A DNA stretch of 64,000 nucleotides from Ptychodera flava (lineage: Eukaryota; Hemichordata; Enteropneusta; Ptychoderidae), in NCBI RefSeq assembly GCF_041260155.1, contig NC_091928.1:43986637-44050636 (forward strand). Reading direction: 5' to 3'. Positions 1 to 13,680 of the stretch are shown one piece after another. How positions within the stretch are numbered: the first letter of the stretch is position 1; every line of letters starts with the position of its first letter. A program made the translations under genes and the position numbers. The notes beneath the pieces were generated by a model. That model was not told where the DNA came from, did not search any database, and saw only the letters and a program-made list of their open reading frames with translations.

Positions 1-388
1 GTTGCTTGTATAAGGCATGGTGTGTTTTCTTGTATATTTGAACTGTCTATTAAAGGATTTTTCTACTCCAATTTTGTTTTACGTAGAAACGTCCAGTGTT
101 AGACTTGATAGCAAGACCTGTCTAATGACCGGTGTTATCATTGGCCAATTAATTTCTGTCTGGACCAGCATTTATTGCCAACATTTGCAATTTACAAGAC
201 CTGTATTTGCAAGGCTAATAATTTGCTTTTCAACAACCCTTCTTGAGAAGATTAAGAACGTGTATTTGTTCTACCAAACAAAAATAATTGAAATGTTGTT
301 ACAAGGACTGACGGACAAAAAAGACAGAATGATGTCACGGTCACGGTCAAAAACAGCACAGTCATTTGCATTATGTCTCTCTTCGCAG

Positions 389-3300
389 CGAAAAAGTTGA
401 TCGACGAGAAAATGAATGACGTCACCCAGAGAATGGCCGCTGGGGAGGAAATCGACACAGAAGAGGCTGATTTCGTCACTTACATGGTTGCCCAGGGATC
501 GCTTAAGATCGATGAAATTTACGCCAATGCTACAGAATTGCTGGCTGCAGCTGTCGATACGGTCAGGATACCTTGAGATCTTAAAGGATCTATTCAACAT
601 CATAATATTATGGCGATTAGATTCTATAAGATCTAACTAACGTTAACAGACCCACTGTGGTAATTTTTACTTCATTTAGCTATTCGACCTCTTCGACCAC
701 TGTCACTTAACCAGAAAGTATTGTAATGCGTGTACATTATTGGTATTCAAGGTCAATTACACAAGTTTTCATTAAGAGAGAAATGACTTCACCACCCAGT
801 AACGAACCATGAAGAGTTACATCTTAATGCCAAGCATTGACTTAATATCCTATCGATAGTAAAGGTCAACCGTGTTTCATACTGCAGAAGTTGCTCTGCT
901 TTGTCAGAGTATGATTATAATCGTGTTGGACTCTGTTAACCACAAATAACGGGGCTGTTTAGATTAACAAAACTCCACAAATTTAATCTTTGCCAAATCT
1001 CTGTTTCCAAAGAGTGGACAATATCCCCACAGCCATTCTTTAACTTACTATGCCTGTTCCTTTCTTTGCTTCAGACATCAAACACGTTCTTGTGGACACT
1101 CTATTGCGTCGCGAAGCACCCGCATGCGCAAACAGCATTGTATGAGGAAATCAAGCGAGTCGTTCCAATGGGAGAGACACCAACACACGAGCATATCAAC
1201 CAGATGCCGTACTTGAAAGCAGTACTCAGAGAGACCATGAGGTAATTAGGCACCCAACAAATTATTTCGAGCAGTGATTATTTCAGTAAATATCACGTGA
1301 GCACTATTAAATTACATCTTTCACCGTGGACATTAAAAATTCTGCGATATTACTGAACTCCACGAAATTCTTGCAGATATCTTTGGTCCCAAACTGATAA
1401 TCTTTTTGGCTGGTCCCCACCTCAGTGACAAGCACAAAGAGGCAGGTAATGGGAAACCTCCATATATCGAATTACGAAATCTGATTGGTTGAATCATGGG
1501 GCGCTGTCATTGGCTGTTCAATTTTACTTGGAAGTAAAGCTAAAATTATTACAGTTTCATGATGCGAACGAGCCCAGAATTTAACTACGGATTTAATAAC
1601 CATACAGTTTTGAAATATTGGCAGCTACCAGATTAGATTAAAACACACGCGGCAAAAAAAAGATGCACTATGTGCGGACATGCGCAATTAACAACTTCCG
1701 GGAGACCAAAAGCAAGCACAAAAATGGCGGTTTGCCTGTATCTGCGTCTTACTTCGTGCTGTTTGTCTGGTCACGTGAGACGCAGTGATCAGCGAAAAAA
1801 TCTTTCTGAAACAACTAATTTTTCTCTTTCTGTTTCAAACAACGACACAGGTTATACCCTCCGATACTTACTGTTACCCGGATCGTGGAAAAAGAAGTCA
1901 CGGTTGCCGGTTACCGCATGCCAGCTGAGGTTAGTGAATCTCAGCTATTTTCCAGTAACTGAGAAATTTTCCGGGTGAGACAGAAAATAGCGGCACAGCT
2001 TAACAAAATTCGCGCATTATCGTTAAGTCTGACGCTAATGTCCTATTTTGCCAAAGGAAATGTGCGCGCTGTGCGTTCGATTTTAATTTGAATACGGATG
2101 TTAACGTTTCTTTAGAGTTTTCGTAAAGTAAGTTTGATGTAAATTTGAAGTTCATTGAAAATGCCAAGTCATGTTTAATGTGTCGTTGAAAGTTCATTTT
2201 AGCGAGTGTTATGTTGCAACTCTATCAAGCAAGCCTTCTATGCAACTTATCAGCGGTACTACGTCAACCACACAGTCGTTTTATCTTTTCGATTTAAAGA
2301 GAGGGGCATATCTTTTCAAGATATGAAACATTTTTTGACTGTATGTCATGATTCTATCATTTGGAGTATGATAAAGTGGCCATTTCTGAATGTCAAGTTC
2401 AGTATGCAGGCTTTAGGAAAAGCACGGTTCGAATAGGAATTCGGGATAAACGACCAAGGCTGACTTTCTCTTTAACTTTTATCTCCAAGACTCTCTTTGC
2501 CGGACAGACTTGGTTGATGGGGCAAGATCCAAAATCTTTTCCAGATCCAGTTGAGTTCCGACCAGAAAGATGGGTTCGAGACGAAAAAGAGCATTTCTAT
2601 GGATTCAAGTCCTTGCCATTTGGCTACGGACCGCGGATGTGCATCGGTGAGTTTTTTCCTCCTAAGGAGCCTTCACTGTGTCAATGTAGGTACAATTGAT
2701 ATACTTTGACGCCAGTAATGAATACTGATCTTTGCGTCGATATTAAAACTGTAGCAGAGCATTATTTTTTGTTTTTAATTCTCCTGGCATTATAAAGTAG
2801 GCCACAAACTTAGTATTAATTGTGGCCTTATTAACTACATCGGTATTGGGAGTCTGTTTAACTGGAAACTCATGATTTGAAGAACAATTATGTTCTTGTA
2901 TGGTTTCATTGGACGGTTTACGCAGCGCTTGTTGTGATAAGCCCAGAGTTGTAATGTACAAACATCACCAGGCTATCGATTCCTGCTCCTCCACTAGATG
3001 TTGTTGTTAATATTGAGTATTTACACTGTGCTAGCCCATCCTTTTCCCTTGAAATGTCCATCCTTTCGGCAAATTGGTTTTTTAGATATAGCATACAAAT
3101 GACCTGCCACTTTACAACAAACTTTCAAACGGAAACGAAGGACAGATGGGCATGCCAGTGTCGGTGGAGCTAATGCCACGGTCAGACATTGAGGACCTCA
3201 ACTTAATATGCTGTATCTTTAGGCTATTTTTTCAGAACTTTTGTTTTGTGGTTTCCCAGCACTTTCTGCATTGAATCCCTAAACTGTAATTTAATGCCAA

Positions 3301-4554
3301 GTATTAGCATATGAACACAACCTATATGAGTATAGTCTACATGTTATTGTTGAAAATTGTATAATTCAAGTCTAGACCTGTCTTTTCAAGATTAGAATTC
3401 ATTTGTAAACAATAAACAATGATCACTACACACATACAATCTGTTTACAAAAGAAAACTCGAAATGTAGCATGACAAACGGATTAGGGTCAGACACCTTA
3501 GTTGATATACAGAATCAGAATACTGAAAAACTTGCCACAAGTTACTGCTTATGTCCCTTAACATTTAGATAACTTTTAATTTTATCAATTTTGTCTTCAC
3601 TTACATACCATTTCATTTTGTACCATTTTCCCCGAAAGGTAAACGACTAGCAGAACTGGAAATACACTTAGCACTTGCAAGGGTAAGTCTCTTTATTAAC
3701 TCCAGGCGAGGACTGTACATTTAGTCTCTCTCTCTCTATATGAGCATTCGGGTGAAGCCATTTCTCAAACATGTAAGAAAAAAGTTTAAAATAATTTCCG
3801 GGGCTAATTCATCATGATTTAGCCTACGTGTTTTTTCGCTATAAGATCCAATACGGCCGTCTTGTAACCATTTTTATCATTCATATGACTTTTAGACATG
3901 GTCTCTGAACATCATACTTGTGGATGCGCGCATCATCGTTTCGCTATAAGATGCTACATGGAATGCAGGAGATAATATTTAGTGAACACTTTCAATGCTA
4001 AATTTTCTCAAATAATTTGCATTTTGTACACAAATTACTGTTAAATCAAATTAACGTAGTGTGACTTTTAAGGGAATATCGAACCCCTAGTAATGTTTTC
4101 TCAATTTTTTTTTTTTTTTGTAGAGATAAATTAGACTGCAGACAACTGCTTACTATTGTCTATAAACCAAAAATGGAATCTACCATTAATGAATATAGAC
4201 ATTTGAAAGTATATTGAACAAATTAGAAATAAAAACGAAGGATAATCCAGTATTTTACTTCATTGACAGCTATAGGCTGAAATCTTCCGCCTTTGTACTA
4301 TTGACCTTAAAGCCAAGGTGAAACTAAGTTGTGGCTGTGTAGTATACCTTATTTTCTTCTTTCTGCAGAAAATTTTAGAATTTCAGTACACATCTAATTT
4401 TCGGGTTTGATATTTTCCTGTCTCACGCTTTTCATCGTTGCAGTTGTGTCAGAAGTTTATTCTGGAACCGACAACTGACGTAGAGGCCAAGATGACAACC
4501 ATCGTTATGCCAGACAGGCCCCTCAACTTGAAGTTTATTGACAGAACACCATAG
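389..4554 (+). CDS. Mitochondrial-clan cytochrome P450, 3' six exons (5' part outside window)
   Basis: Haem-thiolate monooxygenase of the mitochondrial P450 clan (CYP27/CYP24/CYP10-like), expected to be fed electrons by adrenodoxin and to hydroxylate a lipid or steroid-like substrate; the substrate is unknown. Coding exons by GT-AG sites and homology to the next gene: 389-561, 1075-1241, 1851-1929, 2490-2646, 3639-3682, 4444-4554 (TAG stop). Visible motifs: I-helix oxygen-binding segment AAAVDTTS across the first junction, K-helix ExxR as ETMR, the FRPERW meander, and the haem-binding FGYGPRMCIG with the cysteine ligand, followed by KRLAELEIHLALAR. About 243 codons are present. By comparison with the downstream gene, three N-terminal exons lie left of the window; nothing in 1-388 resembles them. 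No frame break. It is a tandem duplicate of the gene at 8708-17501. Confidence 0.93.
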
Positions 4555-7500
4555 AGCATGCGTGATCGACTTGGCCATCCCTGATTCGCCAATCACTACA
4601 ACCAAAGTGACTTTGAGAAAAGTCTTTCTGGCGCCCGGCAAATAGGTTTCTTTCGTAAAGAGAGACAGGATGAGCTTCACCACTTTTCAGCATTAAAAAT
4701 TTATGCCAAAGTGGTGAACATTTCATTAATAATATTATTCATGTGATTGCTATTATTATATATCTTCCTGTACTCTCAATCAAAATATCTAATGTCTGCC
4801 CATCGTCAACGGTTCAACAGTACCGGATCTAAGACTTTACAAAGTCTAGGTGTGATTACCACAACCTCTTCACTTTGTAATGTACTGTATTATCATCAAC
4901 CTTGCAAGAATTGTCAGCAGCACATGCCATATGTCTGCTGATTAATTTCCGGTTGACCATTTGTCACTTAATTACACCACGATCTCTTTCTGCAATAAGC
5001 AATTGCTGTGTTCGCAAGATGTGTAGACTTAATGTGTCTTAACGGCAAGAATTTTACCTTCGTAAGTCTGTGGGTTAAGTATAAAACTTGTGATAAAGTG
5101 GCTAATGTCATCAGTCTCTGCATACCGACATAGCAGCTGAGTTTATGCAAATATAAATTATACATTTGTATATTAACCAAACTATGGTGCTGCAGGAGAA
5201 GTTAGAATAAAAGTTCAAAATAAATTATGACCATAAGGGATACAACATGGTATTATCAAATATCAAGAAAGCATTCTTTTGGCTTGATCTCCGTCACAAA
5301 CATGTAAACTTTCTAGATTCGAGCATTTGTTCCATAGTTTGGTAGCTGTAGATTTCAAGTTATATTGACTAACAGCTGGTAGGTCCACTCCAGAGATGTG
5401 GAAATGATTTGCATATCAGACAGACTTCAAGCAAGAGTGGTGCTGACTGTCCTTCACTTCCGCTAAGGACATTATAATCGTAATCTCATTTGTGGTCTAT
5501 ACAGCTAAAATTAAATTTAATCATTTTCAGTATTACCCCTAATATCCACTGACAAGTTGTCACATTTTATCTCTTATTTCTCACACAATTCATAAAATTT
5601 TACGGCAAACATATTTATTAAATTCCAGCCCAAGTAAGCACCGCAGTTCCTGGACGGAAGACTATATCGAACGATGTTTTAACTTATCTAGATAATATAT
5701 ATATACTCAAATACGTTTACATAATATATTAAACCTCGTATGTAATTTTGCATTGTCGTCATGGTTATATTTTCTTCTCGCTCTACAAAAATGCCAGCTT
5801 TGCAGTTATGTATTTCTTGTATAAACAGCCCTGAGAACATGTAAGTCTTCGTAAACTGTAATCAGAGCTTTCGAATTGCACATTTGGACTTAAACACTCA
5901 AAGGCACATCTAGTATTGTCTTGGTACATGACACAAACGAATTTATGGTAAATGTTTCTAAAAAGCCGGAATTCTGTTTGTTTTTTGACACTCGCCCTTT
6001 CTCGTCTTACACAGGAACATTTAAGACTCTAATCTGTAATAATGTTGAATGGAAATGTTTGTTTTTTCGTTCTGCTATGTACTATGGCGTAAAATTGCAA
6101 TAATTGTCTCAAGGTTACATTTAAATAAATATTTGTCTCTTAAGTTCACCTTTACCATTTATGTGACGGTAAAAATGTATATAATTTTAAAGCTTATAAA
6201 GCGAAGATTTAGGTTGCGATATTAACCTCAACAAAAGATAAAAGTACCTGTCAGGATGAAAAAACCTGACAAGTGTATTCAGTCACCTCGAGCATTTAGC
6301 TCTGTGTAGCAACTACAAGACTTGATTTTTCTACAAAATTATTAATACTAATATGAGTTTTCCCAGTGTGTAGGATATTTAAATTCCTTTTATATTCATT
6401 GATTGTTCACACACATGGATGAAATAATATCGTAGCGATGTCTGTCTGTGTGTGAGTCTACCTGTCTATTTGTCTGTCTGTTTACACCATAACTCAAGAA
6501 AACCTGAACGGATTCAAGTCAAATTTGATAGATAGGTACCACATGCTTATGGCAAGAACTACACATACTTAGATTTTTGTAGGTGTAGCTTGCATATTAA
6601 CTAAGTTACGAAACATAATTTTTGCACATAACGGTTTCCTATGGAGACAGTAATCACAGTGGCGATCGACGTATATCAAGAAATACCGAACAAAATTTCT
6701 TGAAACTTTTCACAGATGACAATATCAGAACATATGATACTGTGAGTGTCATGGAAATTATCTGCTCATTTGCCAATTTAATGAACTTTTGAAATTAGTG
6801 ATATAACTCCACAATTCCTAGGTATGATACTTGCTACAAAATTGATCTGATCACCGGCCCTGTGGGTGGAGGGACGGTTATCTGATGGATATCTAATTTT
6901 ACAGAGAAGCATTGGGCAGTGTCAAGTTAATGAATAGTTCATTTGCATATTTTATGAAGTTTTGTAATTAGTCATGTAACTCCGAAATAAATGCACCAAA
7001 TTTGATGAATCTGCTGCAGATACTGATCCGACAGATATCTGACTGTGTTGTGAAGCATTTAGTAGTGTGAAGTTAATTAAGGGTTCATTTGCATATTTAA
7101 TGAACTTTGTAATTAGTGATATAACTCCGAAATTACAGCATTAAATTGACAGCATTAAATTTCATGAAACGTGCTAGAGATGTGGTCTATTAGATCTCTA
7201 ATTGACCCAGATATCTGATTGTTCTGTGAAGCGTACTGCTATGATATGAAACTTTTGTAAACCACGTGAGCACATTCAGTTCACATCTGGGTTTGTAATG
7301 TGCTGTAAATCTCGCAATAAACGATACTTGCTACTAGGATGAATGCGTAAAAGTGTTTCTCTTGGTTCACTACGTTAGGACCGAAGATATTTCTTATTTG
7401 TTTTTGTGTCCTCACGCGTGTTCGTTTTTTTCTGTTTTTTGTTGTTTTTTTGGGGGGGAGGCTCCACAAAAAGCCATGTACTGAAAAGGCTTTAGCTTTA

Positions 7501-8330
7501 AGCTTTCTGCCTACAAATCCGTGTTTATGGATTTTGGAAAACGCCGGCATTCTTGCAGCATGTCACATGGTAGTGTAAATGATTGAGGTGAAAAAGAAGT
7601 GTGCACTGTGATTCTTGAATGTTAACTCAAATTACATGGAAACAACCGTGTAAAACATGAATTGAAATTTGCCTAATATATTTTCTACCTAATTATCATT
7701 ATTACACAAAAAACTTCAGGGATTAAAACATTCATTTTATGGAATACTTTAACCTTCCAGTTTTGTCAATTTTGAGCAGCATCTAAGTCATGTCTCGTAC
7801 GTTTGAAAAACAAATTTTTGGTAAGTCACTGTGCTCAGTTTTTCACTATGACAAATTGGCAAATTGTAACCAGGAATTCACAATTTGCATACTCTTTCAT
7901 GATCGTCATTTTTGTGCTCTTCAGCAGGTGCCCTTGACCTGGCCAGAGTTGGATTATCTCAACTAGGCTTTGACTGATATATCCAAACAATCCAGTGATG
8001 CGTTTAAAAATGAATCAGTTTAAGAACTTGCCTTACAGGAATGTGGCTCTATAAACTGCTAGATAACAGTTAGTGTTAAACACGTGCTAGTAGAACTACC
8101 TAATATATGTTTACTTGCGTGTATCCCTAATAAGTATGCGACTATATGATGATTTGGGAGGGGACTTGAACAATTTTGGTCATATAGAAGGGGGAGAATT
8201 GAAAATTTTTAGGGTACTGAGGGGGATCTGAAAAAAAGATTTCAATCGCGATTCCAAATGGTTCAACCCAAGCAACAAACAGTTAACTGTTACGCAAGTA
8301 GGCCGTGTGCCGTGTACCGCTAACCCAAGC
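4555..8330. other. Spacer between the two P450 genes
   Basis: No exon with P450 or other recognisable coding similarity. A loosely repeated segment lies at about 6760-7260. A convincing polyadenylation signal for the upstream gene is not obvious. Confidence 0.6.
6760..7260. repeat. Degenerate tandem repeat, about 145-175 base period
   Basis: The block around TTTGCATATTTAATGAAC, followed by a TGTAATTAGTGATATAACTCC-like segment, recurs near 6768, 6945 and 7088 with diverged sequence between. No coding potential. Confidence 0.55.
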
Positions 8331-8333
8331 GAC

Positions 8334-8384
8334 CGTGGTGCCATGGAGGTAATAGTACTACCTCCATGGTGGTACCAATGGCAC
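8334..8384. repeat. Short hairpin (inverted repeat)
   Basis: GGTGCCATGGAGGTA and TACCTCCATGGTGGTACC form a near-perfect stem around a short loop, about 330 bases before the second P450 start. Confidence 0.6.
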
Positions 8385-8635
8385 TTTTTATAAGGTGGCA
8401 GCCCTCAATCCCTGGTTCTCGCATTGGCGCGAGTTGACATTGACCGTTTATGCAATTTGAATCATTTTGCTCTCTTTTGAGAGGTGTGATCAGTTCTAGA
8501 TTTATTCAGAGATAAGCTGACACATAACCGTGACAAAACCCGCCCCTCTAAAACTTAAGCCCTAAAACTTTGCTGCCTCCAACTTGAAGTTCAAGTGTTT
8601 GCACTTCTATGTTGACAGTGTTACTGTGTTTGTTT

Positions 8636-8707
8636 GCGAGGTCGGTCATTATATAATCACGGGTCACAAGGGTCAAAGAAGTAATTGATAGAAGGCGACG
8701 GGTTATA
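8636..8707 (+). promoter_or_regulatory. TATA-like sequence and DR3 nuclear-receptor-type site before the second P450
   Basis: An AT-rich TATA-like stretch (TATATAAT, about 8650-8657) is followed by GGGTCA at 8661-8666, the spacer CAA, and GGGTCA at 8670-8675. This is a perfect direct repeat with a 3-base spacer, 33 bases before the ATG. DR3 sites of this half-site type bind vitamin D receptor-RXR heterodimers in vertebrate CYP24A1 promoters. Its function here is inferred from sequence only, and the transcription start is not known. Confidence 0.45.
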
Positions 8708-11700
8708 ATGGCATTCATCCGAGCGTCAACGGTGCGCTACCTCAACCGACCGAAATGCGTCACCATCGGGAACATACGGCTCCGCTCCACCGCCAACCTC
8801 GTTAAGGAAGCCGACGGTATCGACAGCAAAGATGTGAAATCTTTGGACGAAATGCCAGGACCCAGTATGCTTCACCTCATGAAAGCTGCACTCACCGGAC
8901 AAATTCAGAAACCTTGGAAGCCGCTTCACCAGTTCAAGCGAGATTACGGACCGATATGGAAGCAAATGCTTGGGTCGAATGTTGTGGTCAACTTAACAGA
9001 GCCAAAAGATTTCGAATTCGTGTTGAGAAATGAGGGAAAATATCCGAGAAGGGTACAGGTCGATCCATGGTTAATTCACAGGCGGGAGCGAAACCTCGGT
9101 CTTGGTGTTCTACTTCAGTAAGTACTCAGTCAAAACGTGAATATCCTTTGCGGTAAAAATATTGCGTTTCGGTATGCCATTCCCTCAGGAAATACGGTGA
9201 GACGGTCGAAAACAGTTTTTGTGTGTGTGGATGTGACCAATAAAATAGAAATAAATGTAGCAGAATCATGAGTAACTTTCGAAAATGCGCAAAAGGTTAA
9301 AGGCACTGTTCGCGATCCCTGGGATTGCCTTTGTTCTAGTCTGTAAGAGGATTATGGAGGTGTGTAGCCTTCTGTTTTCCATTGAAATTGTAATCTGATA
9401 GGTAAATTTCTGATGAGACAATCTGGTGCCAACACATGCGCAAAACGTTAAGGATCAGAGGCTTATTGTAATAGGGTAGTCGGATCACTCACCCTGTTTT
9501 TGGAGGGTCTATGGATCACCGAATATCTGGAATATACACACGACTTGAACATTTCAAGACTGCATGGACAACCGTGCAGGAATTGTATGGATGATTGAGT
9601 AGGTAGATCATTCAATTGTGTCATTCTGAGATTTACGCATTACACAATGCTTTTCGGTATTCAGAAGAGAAAATGTGTTATAAAGAGTGACCATTTCAAA
9701 TTAACGATGTGCTAAGGGAGCCTTTTGTAATTACAGGGGTGGGCCTGGGGAATTCCGTGCGCACCTGTACTGTAAAATGTGAAACCCCCCCCTAACCTCT
9801 TCTCTAAAATTTGACCCCCCTCCCTTGTCTAACATTCTAAAACTTGACCCCCCTCTAATCACTCCAGTATTCTCGCCAGCACAGTCCCTCAACACGAGGG
9901 ACTGTGTCCCCAGGAATGACTGAACCAGTATCAGCTAATCTACATAACAATTGGTTTAACAGTGATTTGAGCTAGGGACAGAAATTATAGGGGATGGCGT
10001 TTTGGGCGGGAGGGTCGCAATTTATCATGCAAGCATTTTTGAAGGATTTAAAAATTTGTGAGAAGGTCATCATATTATGCTCAACTAAAAGGAGGCAATA
10101 TGTGGCTGATATAGTGCTTCACCCAAAAATATCAAATCGTAATACGTGGGAGTCTATCAGGCAATCTATTGGCAATTTTCCCCACACAACAAGCTATATC
10201 TGTACATTTATATATGTTTGATAATATATGTAAATGTACTTTGCTTGAAGTGGGAAGTAAAACGTGTATGCAGTGTGTGCAAGAAATTGTCACTGTATAT
10301 GGTAGTCTGTGAGGAAACTAGGAATAATCTTTTTCCAAAACAAAACTAGGTAAATCTGCGTAATTATGTACTCTTGAAAATTGATATCAATGTACTTGAT
10401 TAGACGTGTGGTTACAAGTGCATGCGTGTGCAAGAAATTGGATTTGGAATGTTAGCGAAATGTTGATTCACTATATATTGTAGTCTATGAGGAAACTAGG
10501 AATATTTTTTTAAATACAAAGCTAGGTGAATCTGTGTATTTATATAGGCCTACTCTTGGTTATTGATATTAATGTATATTGGACTCTGGTGATTCATGTG
10601 GATGCGTGTACAAGAAATTGGATTTTGGAATTTCACCTAAATGTTGATTCACTATACATGGCAGTCTATTAGGAAACTGTGAATATTTTTTTTCAATACA
10701 AAACTAGGTAAATCTGTGCATTAATGTACTCTTGATAATCGATATTAATGTACTTGATTAGACTAGGCTGGTCACAAATGATGCATGTGCAAGAAATTGG
10801 ATTTTGGAATTTCAACGAAATGTTGATTCACTATACATGGTAGTCTATGAGAAAGCTATAAACGATATTTTCCAGTATAAAACATAAAACTAACAATATG
10901 CATTTATGGACGTTTGCTAATTGATATACACTTTGCTACTGTTTTGTATCTTGTCTTTCACCAGTTATAACTCTTCAAGGTGTGTAAGGTTAAATACGAC
11001 GAATTCGGACGCGCAGACGTTTTAGAACGTTTCTGCGCCGATTTAACTCCGGCTTGCCGTAAATAGGTCATGTTGTAGCGCACATATTTACATCAGCTGT
11101 CATTGTTGAAATTGCGCTTTTACCCAGTGTTTTAACCTTATCTCTCATAGCAATAAATGTGACCGACGACCTTGTAATATTTTGACTTCTACGAAGCTGA
11201 TTTTTATTAACTATGAGCGAAAAATTTATATTACTCTCCCTTTTTACGTGGCGCAGGTTACACATTCACCTGGAGATATTTCAAAAAGTAGCGTCACGGT
11301 GGTGACACTACTTTATTAATAGGGCAAACTGATCAGTACGATGTCAAGATTTGATTAGCCAAATTTGGTCAAAATGACATCATACAGAGCGATAGGAAGA
11401 AAGTTCGAAAATTATGTAGTGATAAAATTTTGATATCGTCATTTTGTAGTCGATACTAATGTTAAAATTTCAATATCATAAAAGCTGTAATTTCAATAGA
11501 TATGCATCTGACGTCATGGTATTTATTAAAATTATCTAATTTGCTTAGTGTTTTATAATTGATTCCTTTAGTTAAAGTGAATTATCTCATTTTTCTTTAT
11601 TTCTAAAGACGTGACTTTAACGTCCGTTTCCATGGAAACCAGTTTGGTGACCCCATTGTTATTTCATTTTTGCACTCGCACAATTCTTATTCTATTTTTG

Positions 11701-13619
11701 CACTCACAAAAATGATAATACATTTTAATTTTGACGTAATTCGTCGTACCTGCCGTCATTTTGCTGTAATTCATTGTTACCACTGCATTAAAAAAGTCCC
11801 CTTTTTGTTGTTGATATATAGGGTGTTGGATCTTGTGAACAAAAGAAAAACTTGAACCCGGAAGTACAGTTTAAAATCCATGCGGAAGTGTAATTTTGTG
11901 AGAGACCCAGATGAGAATCAAACTTGTAGTTTTGCTTAGCCTTAGGAAGACTTTAACCGTCTTCGCTTGTAAAACGTTTTTCCTATGTATTTTTATCAGT
12001 GAAGAATCGGACTGGCAGCGCAACAGAGCTGCACTAAGCAAACGGATGATGAGACCACGTGAGGTTGCCACATACAGTGACACTGTCAATGACGTCATCA
12101 CGGACCTGGTCAACTCACTCGTAAGGGACAGAAATAACTATGGCAAAGACAACATTGTGCCTGATATAGAAAATGCTGTCTTCAAATGGTCACTTGATTG
12201 TAAGTACATTTCTGAAGTAAAAATTCATATCGCTTTCGCCAAGATCAATAATGCATGTGAACCAAGGGGAAAGAGCAACAAGCTACTTTCATGATCCCCG
12301 AATGACCTCCACCATCTTAATTGTCATGGTTGGATCAGTCTGATGGCGGACAGCTAACTTAATGTACAGATATCGTACCATGGATGGACAAACGTTCGGC
12401 AACAAAAGTTACATACGATAGGCTGTTACAAACTGCTTGTATTATTATCCAGCATCTTGCATAAGGTCGTGTAACAGAACATATTTACTTTTAAATGTTG
12501 AAAAAATGTCGAAAATAAAAGTTACGTTGGGGCGGAAACTCTCAGGCTTGTGCTTCTTCTGTAAAGTATTGTTTGTAAATGTACAAGTTTGTTCTCTATC
12601 CATATTTTACAGCGGCCTGTTCCGTTATTTTGAACAAGAAATTGAATCTCCTTGACGACAAACCACACCCAGAGGCTCAAGAGTTCATCCAGGCTGTACA
12701 TGATATGTTTGAATCCTTGTTGTGGTTGTTCGTAATCCCGGTTCATCTTCACAAAAGGTTCAACAGTAAACCTTGGAGGAAACAACTCAAATCATGGGAT
12801 ACCATCTATGCATTAGGTAATGTAGATTTGTCTCAAAATCAATCATAGTCTTGTCAAATCAACCGGATTTATCAAGATTAAAACCCTTTTCTACTTTAGG
12901 TTACGTAGTTCAAATTGTACCAATCTTTAATTTTAAAGTTTTGTTCCGAAAAGCAGAATCAGACATAATGTGAATATTCAATTGAATTTGTATCATTGAT
13001 GTCAGAATTCTTTTTACTTAAACAGATTGACGAATCTCCTCGGGTTTGACGTCACACACAATATACATTTATGGAAACTTTGAGGGCAGCATCCATCTGT
13101 AGCTGTAAATTATTCATTTATTGATAATCACCATATTATTACGCGAATCTTTTTTTGAATATTCAGATGGTGCATCTAGACTTCATGATTCTGTTGTATA
13201 AGCATCAGTTTGAAGCAGACAAAAATGAACAAATAAACAGGCAGAGTCTGCTATACATTTTTCTAAACTTCTTCAAGATTTTTTGAATTCTTAGTTTTTG
13301 AGCAAGTCTCAGAATATGCATGGATATCATATGAACACTTACTGTCTAATAAAATTTAATTATAACAGCTAAAACATTAATTGACGAGAAAAGTGAATGA
13401 CGTCACTAAAAGGCTGGCCTCTGGAGAAGACATCGATGTGGAAGGAACTGATTTCATTACGTACTTGTTCATCAAGGGAACGCTTGAGATCGATGAAATT
13501 TACGCCAATGCAACGGAGTTACTCGCTGCAGCGGTCGATACGGTATTCCATAATTCGCCATTTACTTTCATATTATACCACTTAAAAATATTAGTATGAT
13601 AATGTTCAATGTTCTTCTG

Positions 13620-13680
<61 letters not shown>

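Noticed and set aside
1-388. Upstream exon of the first P450, including the 127-codon open frame at 17-400
   Set aside because: No similarity to exon 3 of the paralogue and no suitable donor; the missing exons must lie to the left.
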